Translations under genes and position numbers: made by a program
DNA from: Flavobacterium haoranii
Lineage (GTDB): Bacteria > Bacteroidota > Bacteroidia > Flavobacteriales > Flavobacteriaceae
Assembly (NCBI RefSeq): GCF_009363055.1
Contig: NZ_CP045292.1
Coordinates: 2,604,001 to 2,668,000, forward strand
Length of the DNA stretch: 64,000 nt
Reading direction: 5' to 3'
Part shown: piece by piece, positions 50,574-58,546 of the stretch
Layout: every line of letters begins with the position of its first letter
Position numbering within the stretch: the first letter of the stretch is position 1
The notes under the pieces: model-generated
Database searches by the model: none
What the model saw: the letters and a program-made list of their open reading frames with translations, nothing else
Told to the model about the DNA's origin: nothing

Positions 50574-52104
50574 TATTTCTTCATAATTTTTAAGAGTAAT
50601 CCCATTGCTCCTCTAATAAAAGTTGCACTTGTAAAAATTCGAACCAAACTTTTTGTTAACGGAGATTGAGAAGTACTTGTGTTTTTTGTAGACTTTTTAG
50701 AAGTTTTTTCTTTTTCCTTTTTTCTATTTCTTTTTCGGCAATAACTTGAGCAGTGTCTATTTTTTTATTCAAGATTTCATAAGCACTTTCACGGTCAATT
50801 ACTTCTTCGTATTTCTCGGCTAATTTAGATGTCTTGATACAATCTTCAATTTCATCTTGACTTAAAATATCCATTCTACTCATAGGCGCTCGCATCATTG
50901 TCGCCGCTAGTGGAGTTGGAATTCCTTTTTCATTTAAAGCTGTAACCAAAGCTTCGCCAATTCCAAGAGAAGTTAAGACTTCATCTGTCTTATAAAAATC
51001 AGATAACGGATAATTTTCAGCGGTCATTTTTATAGCTTTTCTATCATTAGCAGTAAATGCTCTTAATGCATGCTGAATTTTTAAACCTAATTGTGCTAAA
51101 ACGCCACTTGGAACATCCGTAGGATTTTGAGTAATGAAATAAACCCCAATTCCTTTCGAACGAATTAATTTAATAATTGTTTCAATTTGGTCTAATAAAA
51201 CTTTACTTGCATTATCAAAAATTAAATGTGCTTCATCAATAAATAGAACAAGTTCGGGTTGTTCGCTATCGCCTTTTTCAGGCATTGTGTTATAAATTTC
51301 AGCTAATAAACTTAACATAAATGTCGAAAACAACTTCGGTTTATCTTGAATGTCAGTTAGTCGAATGATATTAATATATCCGAAACCATTTTTGTCAATT
51401 CGCATTAAATCATCTATTTCAAAAGATTTTTCACCAAAAAACAAATCGGCATCTTGTTGTTCAAGTTCTATAACTTTTCTTAAAATAGTTCCTGTTGAAG
51501 CAGTCGAAATTCTACCATATTCAGCAGTAAACTCAGCTTTACCTTCTTCAGTTGCATACTGAATAACTTTTTTAAAATCTTTTAAATCTAAAAGAGGAAT
51601 TTTATGATCATCGCAATATTTAAAAACAACTGATACAATACTGGCTTGAGTGTCAGTTAAATCTAAGATTCGTGATAATAAAACTGGACCAAATTCTGAA
51701 ATAGTTGCTCTCAATCGAACTCCATTTTGCTCAGAAATACTCATTAATTCAACAGGAAAACCTTTTGTTTCATAAGGTAAACCAATTTTCTGATGACGTT
51801 CTGATATAAAAGGTTTTTCTTCTCCTGGTTTTGCAACTCCAGAAAAATCACCTTTAATATCCATCATTAAAACAGGAATCCCTTTTTGCGACAATTGTTC
51901 CGATAAAACTTGAATAGTTTTAGTTTTACCTGTTCCTGTTGCACCTGCAATAAGTCCGTGTCTATTTAATGTTTTTAAAGGAATATTTACTAAAATGTTT
52001 TGCATTACTTCGCTATCGAGTATTGCGCCACCAAGAGTTATAAAATCTCCTTTAAAAGAATATCCATCTATAATTTGTTTTGAAAAGTCTTCTTTTCTGC
52101 TCAT
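50573..52104 (-). CDS. HerA-like / DUF853 ATPase, frameshifted near C-terminus
   Basis: RecA-fold NTPase of the HerA/VirB4 type, predicted DNA translocase or resection-related. Walker A LIAGATGTGKTKTIQVL near residue 52, Walker B ELVLFIDEAHLIFDNA near 288, sensor FITQNPTDVPSGVLAQLGLKIQHALRAFT near 323. As read it stops at 50656 with '...KKKLLKSLQKTQVLLNLR'. The T-run at 50704-50709 (A-run on the coding strand) has 6 bases; with 7 the C-terminus becomes KKTSKKSTKNTSTSQSPLTK...FTSATFIRGAMGLLLKIMKK and ends at 50573, overlapping the cupin ATG as TAATG. That restored tail fits the DUF853 C-terminus, supporting a missing base. Confidence 0.85.
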
Positions 52105-52208
52105 TTAAGTTCTATTAAAATTCAAAAATACTTAATTTGAAAAGTAAAATCAATTTCTATAAATCAATATTTCTGAAATCTAAATCCTAAAATCTAATTT
52201 CTATATTG

Positions 52209-52216
52209 TAACTTTG
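52209..52216 (+). promoter_or_regulatory. queE promoter -7 element
   Basis: TAACTTTG, exact -7 match, 18 nt before the queE ATG. Upstream are TCTAAATCCTAAAATCTAATT low-complexity words and no clear -33 element. Confidence 0.5.
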
Positions 52217-52233
52217 CCCTCTAGATTAAAATT

Positions 52234-52866
52234 ATGCTGAAAAAAGAAATTCAACTAGCTGTAGATAAGGGAGAAATGTTGCCTTTAATGGAAGAGTTTT
52301 ATACAATTCAAGGAGAAGGTTATCATACAGGAACTGCGGCTTATTTTATAAGAATTGGTGGTTGCGATGTTGGGTGTCACTGGTGTGATGTTAAAGAAAG
52401 TTGGAATGCTGATTTACATCCGCCTACTTCAACCGAGCAAATTGTAGCCAATGCGAAGCAATATGCAGAAACTGTTGTTGTAACTGGTGGCGAACCATTA
52501 ACTTGGGACATGGAAGTTTTAACGACTAGATTGAAAAATGCTGGTTTGCGAGTTCATATAGAAACTTCAGGTGCTTATAAAGTAACTGGAAATTGGGATT
52601 GGTTTTGTTTATCGCCTAAGAAAACAAAATTGCCCGTACAAGAGGCTTATGATATTGCTCACGAATTGAAAGTAATTATTTATAATAAACACGATTTTCA
52701 GTTTGCTGAAGAACAAGCGGCAAAAATTAATAAGAATGCTATTTTATTTTTACAACCCGAGTGGAGTAAAAAAGAAGAAATGACGCCGTTAATTATCGAT
52801 TATGTTATGAAAAATCCGAAATGGAGAATTTCATTGCAAACACATAAATATTTGAATATACCATAA
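52234..52866 (+). CDS. queE: 7-carboxy-7-deazaguanine synthase
   Basis: Radical SAM enzyme in the queuosine precursor pathway, acting on 6-carboxytetrahydropterin. 210 residues. N-terminus: LPLMEEFYTIQGEGYHTGTAAYFIRIGGCDVGCHWCDVKESW, where the radical-SAM cysteines are in the compact C-x-x-x-C-x-x-C form of GCDVGCHWCD. Then VVVTGGEPLTWDMEVL near 83 and VHIETSGAYK near 107. Typical QueE length. Closed by a terminator. Together with folE (makes the pterin precursor) and queA in this window. Confidence 0.94.
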   Translation: MLKKEIQLAVDKGEMLPLMEEFYTIQGEGYHTGTAAYFIRIGGCDVGCHWCDVKESWNADLHPPTSTEQIVANAKQYAETVVVTGGEPLTWDMEVLTTRLKNAGLRVHIETSGAYKVTGNWDWFCLSPKKTKLPVQEAYDIAHELKVIIYNKHDFQFAEEQAAKINKNAILFLQPEWSKKEEMTPLIIDYVMKNPKWRISLQTHKYLNIP

Positions 52867-52867
52867 T

Positions 52868-52898
52868 AAAAAAGCCGATTTTAAAATCGGCTTTTTTT
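52868..52898. terminator. Bidirectional terminator between queE and purT
   Basis: AAAAAAGCCGATTTT directly followed by its inverse AAAATCGGCTTTTTT; a long perfect palindrome between convergent genes. Confidence 0.9.
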
Positions 52899-52913
52899 AT
52901 TTATAAAGTGTTT

Positions 52914-54082
52914 TTATTTGTTCACTTGTACTAATGAAGCAGCATCTTTTGCTTTTTCAACTACGTCTTTGACAGATGCATTTAAATTGTCATAAGTTAA
53001 AGCAACTCCCATTCTTCTGTATGGACGAGAAGTTGGTTTACCAAATAATCTAAAATCTGTTTTTGATAAAGCAGCAATTTTCTCAACTCCAGAAAAAGTT
53101 GGATTTTCTGAATGTTCCGATGCTAAAATAACAGCACTTGCACCCACTCTTTCTAAGGTGATTTCAGAAATTGGTAAGCCTAAAATAGCGCGTAAATGTA
53201 ATTCAAACTCATTAAAATTTTGAGTCCCTGCTAATGTTACCATTCCAGTATCGTGCGGACGTGGTGATAATTCAGAAAAATAAACACCTTCATTTGTTAA
53301 AAAGAATTCGACACCAAAAATTCCAGCTCCGCCAAGTGCTTCAGTTACTTTTTTTGCCATTTCTTGGGCTTCAGCAATGTCTTTGTCTGAAACTTTTGCA
53401 GGTTGCCAACTTTCTTGGTAATCACCACGTTCTTGTCGGTGACCAATTGGCGGGCAAAATAATGTAGGTTGTCCATTTTTTTGAGTCACAGTTAACAAAG
53501 TAATTTCCGAATGAAAATTTACAAATGCTTCAACTATAACTTCAATAATATCACCTCTAGAACCTTCAACTGCATAATTCCAAGCTTTTTCAATATCGCT
53601 TTCCGTTTTAATGGTTGATTGTCCTTTTCCAGATGAACTCATTAAAGGCTTTACAACGCAAGGAATTCCTACTTCAGTAACCGCTTTTTCTAATTCTTCT
53701 TTAGTAGTAGCATATCTATAATTTGCAGTTCGTAGTCCTAAATCTTTAGCAGCTAAATCGCGAATTGCTTTTCTATTCATGGTAAAGTTTGCCGCTTTTG
53801 CAGATGGTACAACTGTAAAACCTTGTTTTTCGTAGTCATAAAAACGCTCTGTACGAATTGCTTCTATTTCTGGAACTATAAAATCTGGTTGATGTTTGGC
53901 AACTATTCTGTCAAGTTCAGTTCCATCAAGCATGTTAATTACTTCAAATTCATGAGCAACTTGCATGGCGGGTGCATTTTCATAACTATCTACTGCAATA
54001 ACATATTGACCAATGCGTTGTGCAGCAATTACAAATTCTTTACCTAATTCTCCAGAACCTAATAATATTATTTTTTTCTCAT
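52914..54082 (-). CDS. purT: Formate-dependent phosphoribosylglycinamide formyltransferase (PurT), frameshifted at N-terminus
   Basis: ATP-grasp enzyme making formyl-GAR from formate in purine synthesis. The open part (from 53966 downstream) holds [52 protein letters not shown], then [34 protein letters not shown] and [25 protein letters not shown]. The expected Rossmann start ([36 protein letters not shown]) is present in the DNA upstream, starting at the ATG at 54082 (MRKK), but in another frame. The T-run at 54071-54077 has 7 bases, where 8 would restore it. A missing base in the read is the simplest cause. Full gene ~389 codons. Confidence 0.9.
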
Positions 54083-54183
54083 GTGTTGTTAATTTAAGTC
54101 AAAGTTCGTTGTTCAAAATTGAATATTCAACATTTTTAAAACTTGAAATGTTGTTTAACGAATGTAGAATATTGAATAAGTAT

Positions 54184-54247
54184 GCGTGAGGGATGGAAGT
54201 GGAGTACCATGTACAGCGAACAGCCCGACCCAGAATGGGGCACGCCC
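54184..54247. other. Structured GC-rich non-coding element before purT/after aminotransferase
   Basis: A 64-base stretch with much higher G+C than its surroundings, closed by GCGTG (54184-54188) and CACGC (54241-54245). Inside: GAGGGATGGAAG, a GTAC-CAT-GTAC hairpin, AGCGAACAGCCCGACCC and CCC-AGAAT-GGG. Contains no ORF. I recall similar 'GGATGGAAG...GCGAACAGCCCGA...' sequences recurring in flavobacterial intergenic regions. Not matched to a named RNA from memory with confidence. Confidence 0.5.
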
Positions 54248-54263
54248 AAATTTTAATAAAAAA

Positions 54264-54283
54264 GCCCTAAGTTTCCTTAGGGC
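54264..54283 (-). terminator. Terminator after the aminotransferase gene
   Basis: GCCCTAAG (54264-54271), TTTC loop, CTTAGGGC (54276-54283); on the - strand a T-run follows the stem (A-run on the + strand at 54257-54263). Confidence 0.85.
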
Positions 54284-54291
54284 ATATTTTG

Positions 54292-55479
54292 TTAAGCTAA
54301 AGCTTCCTTAATTCTTTTAATGGCTTCACGTAATAATTCTTCGCTCGTTGCATATGATAAACGAATACAGTTTGGATTTCCAAATGCATCACCTGTTACT
54401 GTTGCAACATTCGCCTCCGCTAGTATAAACATAGCAAAATCGTTAGCATCTTTAATTACTTGTCCTTTTACAGTTTTACCAAAATAAGAAGAAACATCTG
54501 GGAAGAAATAAAATGCACCTTCTGGCATATTTACTTTAAATCCCGGAATTTCGCTTAATAAATTATAAACTATATCTCTACGGTTAGCAAATGCTTCAAC
54601 CATATATTTAATTGCTGAAGGATCTGCTTCTACAGCTGCTTTTGTAGCACGTTGAGCAATAGAGTTAGCACCGCTTGTTACTTGACCTTGAATTTTATTA
54701 CAAGCTTTGGCAATAAATTCTGGAGCTCCCATGTATCCAATTCTCCATCCTGTCATAGCAAATGCTTTTGCAACACCATTTACGGTAATAGTTCTGTCTT
54801 CCATTCCAGGAATTGAACCAATACTACAATATGTTCCTACATAATTAATGTGTTCATAGATTTCATCTGAAACCACATAAATTTGAGGATATTTTTTTAA
54901 GACTTCTACTAAAGCTTCTAATTCAGCTTTACTATAAATCATACCTGATGGGTTACAAGGCGAACTGAACCACATCATTTTTGTTTTTGGTGTAATAGCT
55001 GCTTCTAATTGTGCAGCAGTCATTTTAAAATCACTTTCAATTGAAGTTGCAACTTCAACAGGAGTACCACCAGATAATTTTACAATTTCCGAATAACTTA
55101 CCCAGTATGGTGCTGGTAAAATTACTTCATCACCATCATTTAACATTACTTGTGCAATGTTGTATAAAGATTGTTTTGCACCAGTAGATACAACAATTTG
55201 AGATGGAGTATAATTTAAATTGTTATCGCGCTTAAATTTTTTACAGATTGATTCTTTTAAATCTACATATCCATCAACTGGTGGATAAGCGCTCCAATTG
55301 TCATCAATTGCTTGTTTTGCAGCTTCTTTAATAAAATCAGGAGTGTTAAAATCAGGTTCTCCTAAGCTTAGACTGATAATGTCTTTTCCTTGTGCTTTAA
55401 GCTCTCTTGCTAAAGCTGCCATAGCCAATGTTTGTGATACGGCTAAATTGTTAATTCTCTCAGATAATACAGAATTCAT
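54292..55479 (-). CDS. Pyridoxal-phosphate-dependent aminotransferase (aspartate aminotransferase Ib type)
   Basis: 395 residues: LSERINNLAVSQTLAMAALARELKAQGKDIISLSLGEPDFNTPDFIKEAA (residues 4-54), VSTGAKQSLYNIAQVMLNDGDEVILPAPYWVSYSEIV near 97, WFSSPCNPSGMIYSKAEL near 170, DEIYEHINYVG near 205, the PLP lysine in TVNGVAKAFAMTGWRIGYMGAP near 233, and C-terminal NCIRLSYATSEELLREAIKRI. It matches the Ib aspartate aminotransferases with broad acceptor range. On the - strand in tandem with a desaturase. Exact substrates unproven. Confidence 0.92.
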   Translation of the reverse strand: MNSVLSERINNLAVSQTLAMAALARELKAQGKDIISLSLGEPDFNTPDFIKEAAKQAIDDNWSAYPPVDGYVDLKESICKKFKRDNNLNYTPSQIVVSTGAKQSLYNIAQVMLNDGDEVILPAPYWVSYSEIVKLSGGTPVEVATSIESDFKMTAAQLEAAITPKTKMMWFSSPCNPSGMIYSKAELEALVEVLKKYPQIYVVSDEIYEHINYVGTYCSIGSIPGMEDRTITVNGVAKAFAMTGWRIGYMGAPEFIAKACNKIQGQVTSGANSIAQRATKAAVEADPSAIKYMVEAFANRRDIVYNLLSEIPGFKVNMPEGAFYFFPDVSSYFGKTVKGQVIKDANDFAMFILAEANVATVTGDAFGNPNCIRLSYATSEELLREAIKRIKEALA

Positions 55480-55503
55480 AGTTGTGTTGAAAACTTATAA
55501 TAA

Positions 55504-56613
55504 TTATGCTAATTGAGGATTTTTCCCCAGTTCTTTTAAATGTTTAAAATGCGAAGCAATAGCTTGGCGAGTTGTTTTGAATTCGTAATAAGGTAATTCA
55601 AACTCTTTTGCAGTTTGTTTTACAATTTCACCAATTTTAGAATAATGAATGTGACTAATATTTGGGAAAATATGATGTTCAATTTGATGGTTTAAACCTC
55701 CAGTATACCAATTCATCAACCAATTTTTAGGCGCAAAGTTGGCTGTTGTAAATAATTGATGAATAGCCCAAGTGTTTTCTATTTCATTACTTTCATTAGG
55801 AACAGGATTGCTTGTGTCTTCTACTACATGCGCTAATTGGAACACAACACTTAAAATTAATCCAGCTGTATAGTGCATTACTAAGAAACCTAAAAGTACT
55901 TTCCACCATATAATACCAAAGGCAATAGGTAAAACAATCCATATTGTAAAGTAAATAACTTTAGTAATAACTAAGGTCGTCCATTGAATAGATGGTTTTT
56001 TAAATTCACCATACGATAATTTTCTTCTTAAGTAGCGTTTCATTTGAAGAAAATCAGTAGTAATTGCCCAGTTGAAAGTTAGTAATCCGTATAAAAAAAC
56101 TGAGTAATAATGTTGAAATTTGTGAAAACGATACCATTTTGCATTAGGAGAAAAACGTATAATTTTTCCAGCATCTAAGTCTTCATCATGTCCAATAATA
56201 TTGGTGTAAGTGTGATGTAATACATTGTGTTGTACTTGCCAATTGTAAACATTTCCTGCTAGTATGTAAATACTACCTCCCATTATTTTATTTACCCAAT
56301 TCTTGGTTGAATAAGCACCATGATTACCATCGTGCATTACGTTCATTCCTACACCAGCCATTCCTATTCCAATAATTATATTTAAAACTAAATATGTCCA
56401 AAAGGGCATATCCATTGCTATAAGGAAAAAATAAGGTGTTAAAAAGATGGCAAACATTACAAAAGTTTTTAGATGTAATTGCCAATTTCCAGTTTTCTTA
56501 ATGTTGTTTTCTTTAAAATAATCGTTTACACGTTTGTTTAAGGTTCTGAAAAACTTAAGATTATCTGTTTTAGAAAATATAGGGGTCGTGTTATCCATAA
56601 TAGAAGTATTCAA
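55504..56613 (-). CDS. Membrane fatty acid desaturase
   Basis: 369-residue di-iron membrane desaturase. Three histidine boxes: HDGNHGAYS near residue 94, HNVLHHTYTN near 129 and NHQIEHHIFP near 310. Hydrophobic segments for about four transmembrane helices lie between (LKTFVMFAIFLTPYFFLIAM; TYLVLNIIIGIGMAGVGMNV; VIYFTIWIVLPIAFGIIWW; LLGFLVMHYTAGLILSVVF). The QxxHH third box is typical of acyl-lipid front-end or delta desaturases. An alternative start is the Met at residue 6. Regiochemistry cannot be told. Probably maintains membrane fluidity in the cold. Confidence 0.9.
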   Translation of the reverse strand: MNTSIMDNTTPIFSKTDNLKFFRTLNKRVNDYFKENNIKKTGNWQLHLKTFVMFAIFLTPYFFLIAMDMPFWTYLVLNIIIGIGMAGVGMNVMHDGNHGAYSTKNWVNKIMGGSIYILAGNVYNWQVQHNVLHHTYTNIIGHDEDLDAGKIIRFSPNAKWYRFHKFQHYYSVFLYGLLTFNWAITTDFLQMKRYLRRKLSYGEFKKPSIQWTTLVITKVIYFTIWIVLPIAFGIIWWKVLLGFLVMHYTAGLILSVVFQLAHVVEDTSNPVPNESNEIENTWAIHQLFTTANFAPKNWLMNWYTGGLNHQIEHHIFPNISHIHYSKIGEIVKQTAKEFELPYYEFKTTRQAIASHFKHLKELGKNPQLA

Positions 56614-56683
56614 ATTTTGCCAAAGATAAATATTATAATTATCTCTTAAACGAGAATTGCGATATTTTATGATTGAAAAATAG

Positions 56684-56691
56684 TATTTTTG
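56684..56691 (+). promoter_or_regulatory. rsmG promoter -7 element
   Basis: TATTTTTG, exact -7 match, 15 nt before the ATG; TTG at 56657-56659 gives spacing 24. Confidence 0.5.
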
Positions 56692-56706
56692 TGAAAATTT
56701 TATTTT

Positions 56707-57339
56707 ATGGAGGAAATCTTAAAACAATTCCCTAATTTATCTGAAAATCAGATTCATCAGTTTCAAAAGTTACAGTCGGTTTACGAAGAATGGAATGCAA
56801 AAATTAATGTAATTTCAAGAAAAGACATCGATGAATTATATACAAGACATGTTTTACATTCGTTAGGAATTGCAAAAATTATACAATTTGAACCAGGAAT
56901 GAAAATTATGGATGTAGGAACTGGTGGTGGTTTTCCTGGGATTCCATTGGCAATTTTATTTCCTGAAGTAAATTTTTATTTGATTGATGTAATTGCAAAA
57001 AAAATAAAAGTAGTTAATGAAGTCGTAAATGCTTTAGGACTAAAAAATGTAAAAGCCGAACAAAAAAGAGCCGAATTGGTTAAAGAAGAATTTGATTTTG
57101 TAGTAAGTAGAGCTGTTACAAATATGCCCGATTTTGTTAAATGGGTAAAAGATAAAACCAAGAAAGATTCAAAACATCCAGATTTTAAAAACGGAATTTT
57201 CTACTTAAAAGGAGGTGACTTAACAGAAGAATTATCTATTTATAAAAATGTACAATTGTATAATTTATCTGATTTTTTTAAAGATGAGTTTTTTGAAACC
57301 AAAAAAGTAGTCTATTTGCCAGTTAAATATAAAAAATAA
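56707..57339 (+). CDS. rsmG: 16S rRNA (guanine(527)-N7)-methyltransferase
   Basis: Methylates G527 of 16S rRNA; loss gives low-level streptomycin resistance. 210 residues: FQKLQSVYEEWNAKINVISRKDIDELYTRHVLHSLGI near residue 19, MKIMDVGTGGGFPGIPLAILFPEVNFYLIDVIAKKIKVVNEVV near 64 (motif I DVGTGGGFPGIPLAI), FDFVVSRAVTNMPDFVKWV near 124 and FYLKGGDL near 164. No anomalies. Convergent with the leucine-rich-repeat protein gene; a terminator sits between. Confidence 0.95.
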   Translation: MEEILKQFPNLSENQIHQFQKLQSVYEEWNAKINVISRKDIDELYTRHVLHSLGIAKIIQFEPGMKIMDVGTGGGFPGIPLAILFPEVNFYLIDVIAKKIKVVNEVVNALGLKNVKAEQKRAELVKEEFDFVVSRAVTNMPDFVKWVKDKTKKDSKHPDFKNGIFYLKGGDLTEELSIYKNVQLYNLSDFFKDEFFETKKVVYLPVKYKK

Positions 57340-58348
57340 AAAAAGCCCTTTTAAAAGGGCTTTTTTTATTTTTGAATAATTTATAATTGTATATTTTTTT
57401 ATTGCTATTTATTTTTAACAAATAAGTACCACTAGTAAAACCACTCAAATCTAAATTATAGATGTCTAAATTATTTAGTTTTGAAATATAAACCTTTTGA
57501 CCTAATAAATTATACACTTCAATTGTCGCATTTTCTAAAGTAGTAGTAAAACTTAGTGTAAAAATACCATTTGAAGGATTAGGTGCTATTGTAATGTTGT
57601 TTGTAGTAAAACTTTCATTACTCATAGCGCAATTATCTGTAACAATTACATTGGTTAACCCGCAACTGTTGTACAAATAATCTTCCATAGCGGCTTGCTC
57701 AAAACTATCGACGCATACATAGGTTAAATTAGGTGTATTATCCCAGCAACTGTTATAAATAGTATTAGAGGCCACATGTGGGTACCCATTATTTATTTTT
57801 ACAGTTACCATATTGATATTGTTATTACAAGCTAATCTTCTAAAAACAGGGTTGTTAGAAAAATCTAACTCGGTTACATCTAAATAACTACAAATACAAG
57901 TATCTAAAGCTGGTAAACTCGAAAAATTTACACTCGTTAATGGGTTACCCCCACAATTTATAAAATAAAATTGGGTTAAACCAGTTACATTTAGTTTTTG
58001 TAATTGATTATTGTTAACACCTAGCGTTTGTAAATTGGGTGAATGTGTAAAATCAGCATGGATAATTTGATTAGAACTAAGACCACAATACATTAAATTT
58101 ACAAAATATTCAATACCAGTCACATCGGTTACATTTCCTGGTGGAAGAGAAATAGTATAAATAGCCTCGGCTTCGCGTATATCTATTTCACCATTATCGT
58201 TAGCATCAATTTTAATTCCTCCACAAATAGGGTTTGAAGTCGAAGATTGTAGCAGAACGGCTTTAAAAACAGGGTCAGGAAAATTAATAATTTGAGCATT
58301 ACTATAACAACTTAGTAAAAAAACTATTAAAAAAATAAATTTTTTCAT
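57323..58348 (-). CDS. Leucine-rich-repeat protein with T9SS type A sorting domain, C-terminus probably frameshifted
   Basis: 341 residues as read. Signal peptide MKKFIFLIVFLLSCYSNAQ, then LRR-like units (LMYCGLSSNQI...LQTLGVNNNQLQKLNVTGLTQFYFINCGGNPLTSVNFSSLPAL), Cys-rich pieces, and a C-terminal T9SS CTD (ITIAPNPSNGIFTLSF, IEVYNLLGQKVYISKLNN, LDLSGFTSGTYLLKI). It is probably secreted or surface-attached by T9SS. The CTD should end shortly after YKLFKK; here it runs on through the terminator as NKKSPFKRAFFIFYI. The T-run 57369-57373 has 5 bases; 6 would stop at 57366 after KLFKK. Function of the passenger is unknown; the LRR suggests binding. Confidence 0.85.
   Translation of the reverse strand: MKKFIFLIVFLLSCYSNAQIINFPDPVFKAVLLQSSTSNPICGGIKIDANDNGEIDIREAEAIYTISLPPGNVTDVTGIEYFVNLMYCGLSSNQIIHADFTHSPNLQTLGVNNNQLQKLNVTGLTQFYFINCGGNPLTSVNFSSLPALDTCICSYLDVTELDFSNNPVFRRLACNNNINMVTVKINNGYPHVASNTIYNSCWDNTPNLTYVCVDSFEQAAMEDYLYNSCGLTNVIVTDNCAMSNESFTTNNITIAPNPSNGIFTLSFTTTLENATIEVYNLLGQKVYISKLNNLDIYNLDLSGFTSGTYLLKINSNKKIYNYKLFKNKKSPFKRAFFIFYI
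57341..57364. terminator. Bidirectional terminator between rsmG and LRR protein gene
   Basis: AAAAGCCCTTTT directly followed by AAAAGGGCTTTT; a perfect 24-base palindrome with A- and T-runs. As read, the LRR gene runs through it, which is itself a hint of a frameshift there. Confidence 0.9.
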
Positions 58349-58490
58349 AGTGTAATTTTTTTCATAAATAACAGGTTAATTTATTATGCATGCATAATAT
58401 ATTCGCAATATAATTTATGAAAAAAAATATTATTAGAAATTTTTTAAGTAAAAATCGATAAAATGCTAAAAATTATCGATTAAATTAATA

Positions 58491-58526
58491 AAAAAGCAGA
58501 GTTGAAATTTTTCAACTCTGCTTTTT
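58491..58526 (-). terminator. Terminator after pruA
   Basis: AAAAAGCAGAGTTGAA (58491-58506) and TTCAACTCTGCTTTTT (58511-58526), a perfect 16-bp stem with ATTT loop; works in both directions. The ~140 bases to its right, before the LRR protein start, are AT-rich with nothing supported. Confidence 0.9.
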
Positions 58527-58546
58527 AAATAAGTATATTTTTTTAT

